A DNA stretch of 64,000 nucleotides from Branchinecta lynchi (GCA_023053575.1 JAKZAP010000015.1:14814142-14878141); one strand, 5' to 3'. Shown: positions 52,355-64,000, counted from the first letter of the stretch. Notes: a model not told the origin generated them from the letters alone. Numbers and translations are program-made.

Positions 52355-52802
52355 ATAGACCATTACCATAGACCATTCTGGTCCATCATGAAAATGGCAA
52401 TTCTCTAGCAATCGATCCTTGCTTGCAAGTCCCTCTCTCCATGATAAGCATGTAACCAAATTGTTTTTATCCTCAAAAAGACCGGAACAAAATATGGTAC
52501 CAACTAGAAAAAGTTGCAAGCCCCTAATCACCGAAGATGATTATGGTCTAACAGCCGACTGCTACGGTTCCTAATATTTCTTACCACTGGGATCTGTCTA
52601 TTCATTGTTTGAGTGTATACCCTACCACTGAAGTTGACAAACCCTCGAAACTTTAACATGACCAAAGGCTCATTGTCCTATGTACCCTAGTACTGGAGTT
52701 GTCAACCCCTCGATACTTTAAAAATGGTAATATATCTCATGAAGGATTTTTTTTTTTTTTTTTACCAAAAAACTGATTATATCTGATGTATATTCAAATA
52801 AG
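52355..52802. other. No recognised gene
   Basis: A local imperfect duplication (ACCCTACCACTGAAGTTGAC / ACCCTAGTACTGGAGTTGTC at 52620 and 52684). No coding support. Confidence 0.45.
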
Positions 52803-53022
52803 GTATGCAACGGATACGTTAGCTACGATGCTTCATCAGCGATCAATATGCAGGGTCAACGTCAGGGAAGGAAACAAGCCTGTAATCTTGTAATCTTAGA
52901 TTACAGGTTTGTTTCCTTCCCTGACGTTGACCCTGAAGATTGAAAGCTTAACGAGGACCCTTGCCAAGAAGGGCCGTAATATCGCTAATGAAGCATCGTA
53001 GCTGACGTATCCGCTGTATACA
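52803..53022 (+). mobile_element. Nested palindromic element with hammerhead motif
   Basis: Two nested inverted repeats: an outer pair 52803-52845 / 52979-53022 (around GCTACGATGCTTCAT) and an inner pair 52851-52887 / 52899-52935, 37 nt each with one mismatch. Together they give a 220 nt foldback. The ribozyme-like motif lies between the inner and outer right arms. Confidence 0.65.
52939..52990 (+). ncRNA. Degenerate hammerhead-like motif in a palindromic element
   Basis: TTAACGA (52948-52954, two transitions from CTGACGA) is followed by stem II 52955-52975, GTAA in place of GAAA, then TATC|GCT. AGC before the core pairs with this GCT. The core mutations indicate an inactive copy, but it confirms the family consensus ...AGC-CTGANGA-stem II-GAAA-TATC-GCT. 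Confidence 0.45.
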
Positions 53023-53429
53023 ATATCTGAATATATGTTTCAAAGTCAGCTTGGGCTCAAGGCATATGTAATATGTTTTTGATCAGCTCATCAAAGCTAT
53101 CGATTGCTGTTAAAAAAAAAAAATCTATCTGTATATTAGTCCAAAAATTAATCTTTTTCCGCAGGTCAACTTTCTAATATGACCACTTAGAAAGGAGCAA
53201 AGAGTAAGATCTAATTTCTTAAGCAATGAGAGAATTTTTAAAGTGTAAGAGGCATATCTGATACCGTTTCTCTACCGCAGTTCCATATGCAAAAAGTGAA
53301 TGACGAACTTAGCTGAAATCACGAACATAAATGGGTAGAAACTTGGAGGCTTAAGGTCCACCCTTTTAAGCCGCTGAGTATCGCCGTTTGGCCCAAAGAA
53401 ACCGCAGAACCCGTCTCCAGGCTCTGAAA

Positions 53430-53600
53430 CCTCTCTGACTGAATCCCTGCCTCTCTCGGGTTTTAAAACTTTCTGTCCTGCAACGCGACCTCTCTCAGGT
53501 ACTAAAACTACTGTCTGTCGTATCTTGGCCGTACACCGCGATGTCTCTCAAGTTTTCATACTTTCTGTCGTGCACTGCGATATCTCTCAGGTTGCGAAAA
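53430..53600 (+). repeat. Short tandem units of about 50 bp
   Basis: Variants of CTCTCTCAGGT(T)...AAAACTTTCTGTC.TGCA.CGCGA occur four times. Confidence 0.65.
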
Positions 53601-53671
53601 ATCTCTGCCGTGCGTGGTTCTACAATTGAGATTCACCCAGAGAGGAGCGAGGTGCACGACATATGCCTTAG

Positions 53672-53940
53672 CAGGCACGTACGCAGAGGGGGGGGGCCTC
53701 CGGGCCCGGGCCCCCCCCCCCCCCGAAATCTCACGATGTTTCAGTATTAGTAGACGAGATTCTGGAAAAGTTTGCTCTTAGCTCTGCTCGTCGGTTGCAG
53801 TTTGCAATATAGGGCGAGTCTCTATTTCTTGATATGTGTGCTTTTGGTTTTTGTAGATGTTACATAATATAATGCGCCTTTTATATACTGCTTTGAAGGA
53901 TTTGGGCCCCCACCGAAAAAAATTCCTGCGTACGTGCCTG
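53672..53940. mobile_element. hAT-like MITE, 269 bp
   Basis: Ends CAGGCACGTACGCAG and CTGCGTACGTGCCTG are perfect inverted repeats. The perfect 8-bp duplication TGCCTTAG is at 53664-53671 and 53941-53948. Confidence 0.9.
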
Positions 53941-54187
53941 TGCCTTAGATGCCTTTGCTGGCTATGTTTGCTATTTTGGTCAACAAACGATATATATATT
54001 TATACTGACGAAAGGGATAGAGCCAAGTTATGTAATGCGGTCAGTGCGTGAACAAAATGATTCTTACCAAGCTTTGTTGACCATCTCGTTTTTTCCAAGA
54101 CTTGTAAGATCTGGTTGTTTGTGGTAACCCTCGACTTCGGACAAATCGGAATAATCCTGAAACATTTAGGCACCATTATAAGAAAAA

Positions 54188-56440
54188 CAAGAGCTACGAT
54201 CTCATATGGTACTTGTTACGAGTAGGCAGTACAAGAAAGTAGATGAGAACGTCACAAAATACACCCGCCATCCAAAACTGCGGTTCAGAAATAAAAACAG
54301 TATATTTAGTTTCACTCACTTCTGAGCAGTTCTGGCATCGTCTCGATTATCTGCTGCAAATGCACATGACTGTTCAAACTTCCAAGTTTCAGCCCAATAA
54401 ATCTACTCCTTTGATCCCTCGACGTGCTACACGATTTACGGTACCCCTCCATCTCCCCCTACCGTGGCCGAGTTTGGTTCGGACTAAAAAAATGGATCAT
54501 CTAAAGCATCTTCTTTTATACCATCTATCTATCAAGTTTCACTCGAATCTGAGCATTTTTGGAAGATTCCGGTGCCCCCACCCACCCCCACCAACGTTGT
54601 CAGATCCGGTTCTGGCACAAAATATGTGATCTAGGGTATATGCTCTCTCTATGTTCCATGTTTCAGTTAAACTGATGCACTAGCTTGACCCCTATGCGAG
54701 CCTCAAAGTGTCCGGCAATATCCTTCCAGGTCCCCCAATACGGCAGAACACGACTTGAAAACATTAACGTCGGATCTCTTAATTCCCTCTTCCTTTCTAT
54801 GAAGTGTTTACTGAAATTGGAGCAAGCCGATCTGCAAGTTTCCAGTACCCCGCCCCCCCTCGCCTACCATGGCCGAATCCGGCCCAGACGCCAAATAGCA
54901 AACCTAGGCCGCATAAACTCGGCACTGTCGAACTTGCATCTAATTCGGTCCATCCGTTTGTTTTTTTGTGCATGTCAAAAGCCCCCCCCCCCCCTCCAAT
55001 TCCCCTAACCGTGGTTCGTAGTTCGAACGCATGTTTTACCTGTCGAGGTCATCGATTCTTGTCACCCATTAAGTTTCACTCGAATCAGACCAATCGTTCT
55101 CAATTTACAGAAATCACTTTCCATATTTCTCTTCCCTCGCTCCCCCAAAAATACTCGGATCTAGGAACGGAAGTTTCCGGGGGTATGTTGTGTCAGGTTC
55201 TTAAGTCAATTAAGTCGGGTCGTAGTATGCCTGCAAATTTTCGTTGTCTTAGTAAATCTAGAACTATTCTAACTCACGACTACCGGAATTCCAGGACCCC
55301 CCCCCCCCCCCAACTCCCCCCAAACAGCCCCGAGACCATCTGGCTCCGTCAATTTCGTATCTAGGGCTACTGCTTGTTCTCTCCATTAAGTTCCGTCTCA
55401 ATCCCTCTGCTTTAAGCGATTCCTGACTTTCCCCCCCCCCCATCCCCCGCATGTATTGGACCCTACCCAGACTTGAAACTGAAAATCCGAGGCGATAGCT
55501 CTTTCCACCAGACAAGTTTCATTCAAATTCGATCACCCGTTCAAAAGTTATGCACGCCAATAGATTCTGGACTCCCCATCCATCCACTCCCCCCATGATG
55601 GTCGGATCGGGGTAACGACTATTCTCAAGTCAATTTTTTCGGATCCCTGACATACCTGCCAAGTTTCATCGCCCAAGCACATCAGGAAGTATGCCGAACT
55701 CGCGGGATCGCTAGAAATCTGCCCTCCCCCCCAACTCCCCCCGAAGTGCCCGGACCCGGTCCGGTTATGTCAATGGCGTATCTAGGACTTTTGCTTGTTC
55801 TTCCCACCAAGTTTCATCCCGATCCCTCCATTCTAAGTGTTTATCAAGATTTCCGGGTCCCTCCTCCTACTCCCCCCAGTGTCATCGGATCCGGTCCGAA
55901 TTGAAAGTGGGACATCTGAGACACCAGGCCATCCTCAATCTCAACTTTCATGAAGATCCGATCACTCCTTCGCAAGTTAAAAATGCCTCAGATTTTGTCT
56001 TCCCCCTCCCTTCTCTCCTCCTCCCAGATGGTCGGATCGGGAAGTGACTATTTCCTATTTAATCAGGTCGGGTTCCCGACATGCCTGCCAATTTTCATCG
56101 TCCCAGCACATCAGGAAGCACCGAACTCGCGGGATCACTAGAAATTTGGACTCCCCCCCCCAAATTCCCCCAAAGTGAGCGGATCCGTTCCGGTTATATC
56201 AGTAACGTATCTAGAACTAGTGTTTGTTCTTTCCACCAAGTTTCATCCGGATCTCTCCAATCTAAGTGTTTTCCAAGATTTTCCGTCAAGAGGCACGAGT
56301 TCCTTCCACATATCAAGTTTCATCGTCCTAGCTTATCTGGAAGTGCCCGAACTAGCAAAATCGGGACCGACAGACCGACTGGCGGACAGAAATTACAATC
56401 GCTATATGGCACTTGGCCGAAAGGCAAGTGCCATAAAAAA
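54188..56440 (-). repeat. R4 long dispersed repeat, large copy
   Basis: Reverse orientation: begins CAAGAGCTACGATCTCATAT and ends TTGGCCGAAAGGCAAGTGCC. Units carry CAAGTTTCATCC, CCCCC runs and GATCGG. On the - strand every unit contains GATGAAACTTGG. Open frames differ from copy to copy and look like by-products. Confidence 0.78.
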
Positions 56441-57288
56441 ACGGATAGGCGGAGTGTTTAACTGTCAACGTTTCTCATAACTCTGGAAGGAAATAAATAA
56501 TTCCAGACGGTGACAAATTGAACGTACGTAAAAATCGCTTGTCTTCTTCTGCTAGCAGTTATACACACTGATTGTTTTACTCCCAGAAGTGTGGAAAATC
56601 ACCTTTAGGAAACCGGAGGAGCTGTAGCGAAGCATAGTATGTCTTATCTCTCTTTTCTTTCCGAGCAAGATTACCTTAAAGTTTAACTGAACTTATTTTT
56701 ACATCTTAGATTCAAATACATTTAATTATTACAACACCTATTGGGGATTTTCATTCTGTCCACAGTAGTCTTCAGTAGGGACGTTGGGAATGTGGACGCT
56801 TTCCCATGGTGAATCCGTCCACAATTCGCCCGCGAAAATCACTGCACTATCACTACACAAGACACCTCACTAGCTAGCACTAGTTTTTGGCACTGCAGAC
56901 TGCAGACACTTCTTTGTTTATTTGATACACAATTTATTTACTCGTTTGCTGCTGGTGTTGTTGCCAAATGTTCCAGGCACTATAGAGATATCACAAAAAC
57001 GAGAAGAGCGGCAAGCACAATGGGATAATCGATTATTTGGAAATATCAGAAAAACAAACTAACACTTTTTCATCGGGTTTTCAAGATTATTTAAGCGAGC
57101 AAGTGATGGGTAACTAGACTGTTGTATTCTAGCCCTTTTCGGTTAAACTTTAAGCCCACATCATGAGAAAAAGAGATTTAGTTTTGTCATTTGCTTGACT
57201 CATAAATGTGAGAATATGAAACTGATATGATTGATCACACATAATAACAATTGGCCAGTAAGGACAAACAAGGTCTCCTAGGAAAGAA
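56441..57288. other. No gene; fragment shared with 40661-41060
   Basis: GTAACTAGACTGTTGTATTC...TTTTCGGTTAAACTTTAAG at 57110-57155 is related to the left part of the 40661 repeat. Otherwise nothing recognised. Confidence 0.45.
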
Positions 57289-60200
57289 CAAGAGCTACGA
57301 GCTTATATGGCACTTGTTATGAGTAGACGGTACAAGAAAGTAGAGGAGAACGTCACAAAATACAGCCGCCATCCCAAAATGCGGTTCGGAAATAGAAAGA
57401 GGATATTTAGTTTCACTCACTTCTGTGCAGTTTCGGCATCGTCTCGGACTATCTGTAACAAATGCACATGACCGTTCAAGCTTCCAAGTTTCAACCCAAT
57501 AAATAAATCCACTCGTTTGATCCCTAGACGCGCTGCACGATTTCCGGTACTCCCTCCATCTCCCCCTACAGTGGCCGAATCTGGTTCGGCAAAAAAAAAA
57601 TGGACCATCTAAAGCATCTTCTTTTATACGATCTATCAAGTGTCACTCGAATCTGAGCATTTTTGGAAAATTCTGGTACCCCCCTCCCCCCAACGTTGTC
57701 TGATCCGGTTTGGGCCCAAAATATGTCATCTAGGATATATGCTCTCTGTACGTTCCATGTTTCATTTAAATTGATGCACTCGGTTGACGCCTATTCGAGC
57801 CTCGAAGTTTCCGGCAATCTCCCTCCAAACTCTCACCACTGTGGCTGAAGAGGACTTGAAAACATAAACGTCTTATCTCTTAATCCCCTCTTCCCGTCCA
57901 TCAAATTTTACTGAAATCGGATTATAGCCTACCTAACAATTTACAGTACCCCCCCCCCCCCTCTACCTTGGTCGAATCCGGCCCGGACGCCAAATAACAA
58001 ATCTAGGCCGCATATACTTGTCATTGTCGAACTTGCATCTTATTCGGTCCATCCCTTTGGTTTGTGTGCAGGTCAAAAGCCCCCCCCCCCCGATTCCCCC
58101 AACCGTGGTCGCATGTAGTTCGAACGCATGTTCTACATGTCGAGGTCCTTGATTCTTATCACGATGAGACCAGTCGTTCGCAATTTGTGGAAGTCAATTT
58201 CCATATTTCCCTTCCCTCGCTCCCCCAAAAGTGCTCAGATCTAGGAACGGAAGTTTTCGGGGGTATGTTGTGTCAGGTTCTTAAGTCAATTAAGTCGGGT
58301 CACTAATATACTGGAACTATTCTAACTCGTGACTACCAGAATTCCAGCAAACCCCCTCCAGCTCCCCCCACAGAGCCCCGAAGTCATCTGGCTGCGCGAA
58401 CTTCGCATCTAACCTAATGCTTGTTCTCACCATTAAGTTCCGTCCCAATCCCTCTGCTTTAAGCGTTTCTTGAGTTTTCCGGTCTCACCCACTCCATCCC
58501 CCACAGGTATCGGACCCGACCCGGACTTGACACTAAACATCTGAGGAGATAGCTCTTTCCATCTGACAAGTTTCTTTAAAAGCCGATCGCCTGTTCAAAA
58601 GTTATGCATGCCGCTAGGTTCCGGACTCCCCATCCATCCACTCACCCACGATGGTTGGATCGGGGAAACAACTATTATCAAGTCAGTCTGTTCGGATCTC
58701 TGACATACCTGCCAAGTTTCATCGTCCTAGCACATCAGGAACTATGCCGAACTTGCGGGATTGCTATAAATTCAGACCCTCCCCCCCCCCAAAAAAAAAA
58801 CTTCCCCACAGTGCCCGGATCCGTTCCCCTGATGTCAATGACGTATCTAGGACTTGTGCGTGTTCTTCCCACCAAGTTTCATCCCGATCCCTTTCTCCAA
58901 GCTTTTCTCAAGATTTCCGGTTCCCTCCTCGAGCTCCCCCCAATGTCATCGGGTCCAGTCCGGATTTAAAGTGGGACGTCTGAAACAAGAGGTCGTCTTA
59001 AATATCAACTTTCATAAAGATCCGATCACCCGTTGGCAAGTTAACAATACCTCAGTTTCTGGCTTCTCCCTCCCTCGACTCCCCTCCAGATGGTCCGATC
59101 CGGGAAATGACTATTTCCTATTTAATCTGGTCGGCTACCTGACATGCCTGCCAACTTCCACCGTCCTAGTATATCAGGAAGCACCGAACTCCCGGGATCA
59201 CTAGAAATTCGCCCCCCCCCCCCCAACTCCCCCAAAGTGAGCGAATTGTTCCTGCTATGTCAGTCACGTATTTAGGACTTGTGCTTGTTCTTTCCACCAA
59301 GTTTCATCCGGATCTCTCCACTCTAGGCGTTTTCCAAGATTTTCGGTTCCCCCTCCAACTCCCCCCAGTGTCACCAGATCAGGTCTTAATTTAAAATGGA
59401 ACGTCTGAGACAGGAGGTCCTTCCATCCTCCTGAGACCCGAGTCTTAACCAGATGGCGTAGAATCATGAAAACTTCAAATTTTGAACAGAAAAATTCGTA
59501 GATTTCAAAAATGGGCTCCAAAAAATCCCCCATCTCCCCACTCCCCCTATCGAATGTCCACTGGGTTGGACATTCGGTCCCAATCCGTCAACAAGTAACA
59601 CGTTTTTCAGCTAAGGACATATATTCAAGTTTGGAAGTTAAGTACAAGAACGACAAGAACAGAGTTAAAACTTATAAATGGGACTACCTGAAACAGTTTC
59701 CGTCCCCAACTAGGCACAGAAAATTTGGAATGTATGCAATAACAACGACTTTTCTTGTCACAGCCCGGATGTCGACAACTAGCCGCATTCTTCAAATTCT
59801 CAAACTGAGGCGAGTGAATACCTGCTCTAGCGAACTCGGGGGGAAGAGCGCGAAACCTCCTCGGTTGGGGGAGATCATCCTGCTCACTGTTCGCCTCGTC
59901 ACTCATGAAATGTTTTCATGAAATGGCGATGTGGAAGCGAAAGTCGATCAGCTGCTTCATCACCTTGGCATACTTGTTTTTCTTATGGCCACGCAGTCAA
60001 ACGAAACCATTGGAAAGTGCAGCATCGATAAAGTGGTGTAGCAGACGTAAGGTCCACTTCTGGTCCACTTCTTGGTCCTGGCTGTGAATCTGTAATACGA
60101 AATCATCCAGTCACTCATGTCAATCCCATCCGTGAAGCGATTGTAGTCGGCTACGATTCGAGGGCACTTCATTTCGAGATACGTCTTCTGGGTTTTATCC

Positions 60201-60497
60201 CACCGTCTTGCGGTCGTTTCTTCACCATACCAAATTTCATTAAGATCCGATAACCCGTTCGTCAGCTATATCTATCTAATTTTTCCTAATTTTCCCGGAT
60301 TCCCCTCCAGATGGTCGGATCGGGGAAGCGACTATTGTTAATTTAATCTGGTCCGGTCCCTGATATGCCTGCCAAGTTTTATCGTCCTAGCTTATCTGGA
60401 AGTGCCCGAACTAGCACAACCGGGACCGACAGACCGACTGACGGACAGAAATTACAATCGCTATATGGCACTTGGCCGAAGAGTAAGTGTTATAAAA
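57289..60497 (-). repeat. R4 long dispersed repeat, largest copy with inserted piggyBac sequence
   Basis: Starts CAAGAGCTACGAGCTTATAT and ends TTGGCCGAAGAGTAAGTG. Collinear with 54188-56440 over most of its length. The extra length is mainly the segment 59425-60232. Confidence 0.78.
59425..60232 (-). pseudogene. piggyBac-type transposase fragment inside R4
   Basis: On the - strand, KCPRIVADYNRFTDGIDMSD and WMISYYRFTARTKKWTRS (60172-60070) match the piggyBac pattern VxxYNxxMxGVDxxDxxxxxYxxxRxxxKW around the third catalytic acidic residue. Farther on, SCRHPGCDKKSRCYCIHS (59790-59730) resembles the cysteine-rich C-terminal finger. The frame is shifted between these parts and the N-terminal two thirds is absent. 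No TTAA ends or TIRs were seen, so this looks like captured or residual sequence, not an intact transposon. Confidence 0.72.
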
Positions 60498-61250
60498 AGT
60501 CCAGGGGAATCGGTCCTTATCCTAAAATGCTGGTCTGAAACGTGTTTTTCTGCCCATAAATTCTTGTTTCCGTAAATTTGTAGTGAATGAACTGATTTGT
60601 TACATGCAGCCTAATAATAAGACATTTGCACAGTATATTCAGAAAAATAAATAAACAAAACACTTAACAAGAACAATAGAGCGGCAATATCCCAATATGT
60701 ACAACAACAGCAAAAGATAAATAATGAATAATTCATAACTTCGAAGGTGTTTTAACTAGAAAATGCGATAAGGCTACTAAGGTCGGCTCGGGTCTACGCC
60801 TAATATTACATGCTGAACCCGTATGTGACAATTGTTTTCTCACCCGAAAAATGGTTCACAGGGAATCCCTCCAAAACCATTAAAAGAATATCTGATATTA
60901 AATATGGAATATAATATTAAACACTAATAATATCTAGTATTATTAATACACTTTCTTTGGTCATACTTTTGACAAGTACAAGCATTGCCCTATTAATGTT
61001 AAGCTTCTAAGCAGAATCACTATGTCGATTTTACGAGCAATTAAAAAGGCAAATGCCGAGCAAAACGATTTGACGTTATAAACCCACATAATTTTAAACT
61101 GATGACCACATTGTTTCCATCAGATTCTTTTAATTTTATGTCCCCTCCCCCCCCCTCCCCCGGATCTAACGTAGTCATCGTCTCAAAAAAATCATAAAGC
61201 TCAATGAAAGTGTTACACACCACGTTTTACGTTCCTGTTTTATTTCCTTC
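60498..61250. other. No recognised gene
   Basis: 60590-60730 (GCCTAATAATAAGACATTTG, CAGCAAAAGATAAAT) is related to 32180-32310. C-rich tract at 61142-61160. Confidence 0.45.
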
Positions 61251-61389
61251 TGATGTAGCTCATAACTTTCAAAACGAGGAGACCCGAAGGGGCCGAAGGA
61301 TGGCACTGTGCTATTTTAAATATACAAAGCACCTGTTCTATTCCATTTGTACAAATTATGTCGTAGTCATACGTTAATGCAGAAGTTCC

Positions 61390-61885
61390 AAATGCAAGAT
61401 ACAAGTCCTACACTCTTGGAAGTTTCATTAACAAAAATCATGAAAAACCGGATCTAATAACAAAGACTGATATCGTTGAGTTTAAAATACAATTGAAAAA
61501 ATGTTTGTTCAATAAATATGACTTAGTTTTTAGTTTACCCAGTTGTTTCCTTTTTTGGCTGTTGGTTTGTGTTCTCGGTACCAATTTCGGTTAGTTCATG
61601 TTGCGACTTGGATGTTATATTGAGATAGTGTTTGTAGCTCAGGTACGGCCACCACCTAGACCAGGCCAGTGCTTCCAGAGTGGCCCTCTTGTAGTTTGTC
61701 TTATTATCCGTTCATTAAACTCTTTCTCTCTTTCTCTCTCAACCAGCGCACGACCTTCTGTACTGTTTTCCGAAAGAAGATTCAAAATGACTTTTTCAAT
61801 GTGTTTTTCATTTATTTTCTTCATTTGCTCCGCTTTTAAATATGGCGAGTTATAAAATAAAGTACATACTTACTTACTTACTTCC
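61390..61885 (+). mobile_element. Probable LINE 3' end with (CTTA)n tail
   Basis: A frame with KSYTLGSFINKNHEKPDLIT and VEFKIQLKKCLFNKYDLVF fits the short FKxxLKxxLF C-terminal helix common in LINE ORF2 proteins. The downstream end is TATAAAATAAAGTACATACT followed by TACTTACTTACTT. Assignment is moderate because the RT is missing. Confidence 0.5.
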
Positions 61886-62555
61886 GGGAGACTTCGGGGC
61901 TAACCCAGTCCCGGTGACATAATTGTACATCCGAAGTAAAAGTTGTAGTATTACTTGATTTAGCTGCCTCATTGTCGTTAAATAATGTATGTAATCAAAT
62001 TGCATGCTCGTTTACTGTTACACTCTTGGCATTGGACGAAGAACATGTATAAGAAATGTTCAAATGTTAACCTCTCAGGAGTATCAAGCCGTCCAAAAGC
62101 TTCTGTCTTACAAAAATCCCCCAGACACAGACCAAAATCACCAGTTCTTACGATAGAGCATCTCAGCAGCGAAATTTCTTAAAGGACACCTGAACAACGA
62201 AACTATACTTGATTACACCATAGAGAATGCATTTACAGACATGGCCACGGAGAGCATTCTTCTCCTGAGCGTGACGTTTTCAAAATAGGAATGTTCGTTT
62301 CTGGAGGTTTGCACATGCAGACTACAAGAAAAAAAAGGACAATTCATTCAAATCTTATACAGCGCTGGCCGGATCGTAATGGAATTTCTTCTAGATATAC
62401 GTGTGGGGCTTAACTGGTTAAAAAATATTCCAGAAGAAGGGTTGACTGGAGACATTTGTTCATTTCTAAAATTGTTCGGTACTGAAATAAGGAGAGATGC
62501 AAAATGTAGCACAATTCATAGCTTGAAAACACTAGTATTTCTAACTTGGATTGGT
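61886..62555. other. No recognised feature
   Basis: Small open frames only; no family support. Confidence 0.45.
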
Positions 62556-63575
62556 TTGGGATCCCAAAACGTAAGTGGAGGGATATGACATCGTAAAAGT
62601 TGTCCGTCTGTCCGTCTGTTAGCATGATAACTCTCGAAGGGAATGAGATATTTCGATGAAACTTGGTGTGAGGTATCTTTGTGTCAAGGGTAAGATCAAG
62701 TTCTTAGATGGGCCCCATAACTGTATATTTAGGGGTGGGGGTTCAAATTAAGGGGCAAACAAAATATTGTTAAACAGCTAATGTGAATTCTGGGGTAAGA
62801 AGACATGCTGACCAGGAATATGCAAAACATTGTTCGTCCCACTAGTGGTTTGCCAGGAATCCAGCAAAAACCGGAAAGCTGGTTAAAAGTAAAAGTTTCA
62901 TTTGAAGTTGATTAAGTGCTCAATTTAGGGGTAAGGAGACATGCTATGGTGAAAACCATTTTCTCGCCGGACGAGTAGTTTTTCCGGAATCTGGCTAAAA
63001 CTGGAAAGTTGGTCAAAAGTAAAAGTTTGGTTTGAAGTTAAATGTTCGATTTTGAAGTTAAATGTTCGATTTAGGGGTAAGCAGACATGCTGAACACTCA
63101 TGTGAAAAGCATTTTTTTTTTTTTTTTTTAAGTAATAAGTTTTACTTGAAGTTGATTAGATGACAGATTTAGGGGTAAGAAGAGACACTGAGTCTGTATA
63201 TGACAATCATTTTTAACCAGACGTATAATTCATCCAGAATCCGGTTGTAACCGTTATTGTTAAGAAGAATTTGAAATTTATTAGATGTCCTTTACTAATA
63301 AGGAGATACCGTACGCTGAATTCGATTCGGAATTTTCTTTTCTTGCTTGACAAGTAGTTCGCTCGGAATTCGGCCGAAACCGAAAATTTGGCAGAAGTAA
63401 AGCAGGAAGTTTCGATCAGTATCCTCAAAATAGATATGGCTTATAGAGGTATATCTGAACTTGGTTTTCTCTAATGATTAGCCTGGCGAAGACTGGATCT
63501 GGCAAAGACAAGACCCAGTTGTCTGGATCAAATATTAGATATTTGGGATCCCATCTAAACCTTAGGTCTTGTTTT
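62556..63575 (+). repeat. R1 long dispersed repeat, copy near window end
   Basis: Starts TTTGGGATCCCAAAACGTAA and has the GTCCGTCTGTCCGTCTG tract and about six tandem units of 120-130 bp. A T run (63112-63130) replaces part of one unit. Ends TTGGGATCCCATCTAAACCT. Confidence 0.82.
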
Positions 63576-64000
63576 GCAGGCAATGTTAACGGAAGTCATA
63601 CAGATAGGGATGATACTTGGTACTCTTCATTCAGGTGTCCTTTAAAGATATATTAGGTGCGTGACTCTTACAATGAACGCTTGACATAATAATCTAGCTT
63701 TTTGTACCTCAACAGTAATTACTTTGTAGCCATCCTTCTTGGTAGCTCCGACGACCAGCAAATGAAGAATGATAATGACGTAAGCGAGTTGAAACGTGAG
63801 CGGAAGTGGAAAGCTGCAAAGTATAATAAGTGTTATAGTAATTGGAGGCTGAAAAAGATCGACACTCGGTTTATAGTCCAGTAAAAGTACGAAAAAAAGG
63901 GTCAACCCGGACAAAATTTTGACACAAATGTTTTTGACACTAAAATGTTAAATAAAAAAAAGATATTTGTTTATGAGAATATGACAGTCGAGTTAGGGGT
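63576..64000. other. No recognised feature
   Basis: Short frames on both strands without family features. Confidence 0.45.

Noticed and set aside
54804..55364. 186-codon + strand frame
   Set aside because: Proline-rich reading of C-run and CCCCC-containing R4 units; frames vary between copies.
57295..57639. 114-codon - strand frame
   Set aside because: Lies in an R4 repeat; the collinear segment of the other large R4 copy (54240-54640) does not keep the frame.

Overview
This is a eukaryotic, metazoan, repeat-rich nuclear window with one clearly identifiable multi-exon gene. There are no bacterial operons, and the long open frames that exist belong to retrotransposons or a lectin exon. A PDCD4 (programmed cell death 4) orthologue, a C-type lectin domain exon, many non-LTR (LINE) C-terminal fragments, hAT-like elements with 8-bp target duplications, a piggyBac transposase fragment and hammerhead-ribozyme repeats together suggest an invertebrate animal, probably marine. 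I cannot name the species.

Layout. 1-16.4 kb is repeat-dominated: a hairpin tandem array, two hAT-like elements in opposite orientation, a transposon nest four levels deep, a dispersed long-repeat family (called R1 here), and LINE tails. 16.47-37.9 kb is the PDCD4 gene on the + strand. It has nine coding exons that I could join with consensus GT-AG sites into one 448-codon frame with two MA3 domains and the conserved C-terminal tail. Its introns are full of insertions: R1 and R4 repeats, inverted-repeat elements, hammerhead-ribozyme repeats, an antisense LINE with a nearly complete reverse transcriptase, and a decayed duplicate of exon 7. 38-49 kb holds an open LINE reverse transcriptase on the + strand, a large palindrome, an R4 copy, a 5'-truncated LINE on the - strand, and a 1.85 kb hAT-like element. 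49.16-49.74 kb is the terminal exon of a C-type lectin-like gene on the - strand. 50-64 kb is almost entirely repeats: foldback elements, two large same-orientation R4 copies (one carrying piggyBac sequence), a LINE tail and another R1 copy.

Function. PDCD4 is a translation inhibitor that binds eIF4A through its MA3 domains. The acidic contact residues and the C-terminal basic phospho-site motif are kept here, while a recognisable beta-TrCP phosphodegron is not seen. The other sequences are mostly mobile DNA. The most interesting are five copies of a hammerhead-ribozyme-like motif, four of them inside PDCD4 introns.

Limits. Exon boundaries come from reading the sequence and from remembered family features. 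Repeat boundaries are approximate unless a target-site duplication is given. Family names R1, R4, R5, R6, R8, R10, R11, R13 and R17 are local labels only.
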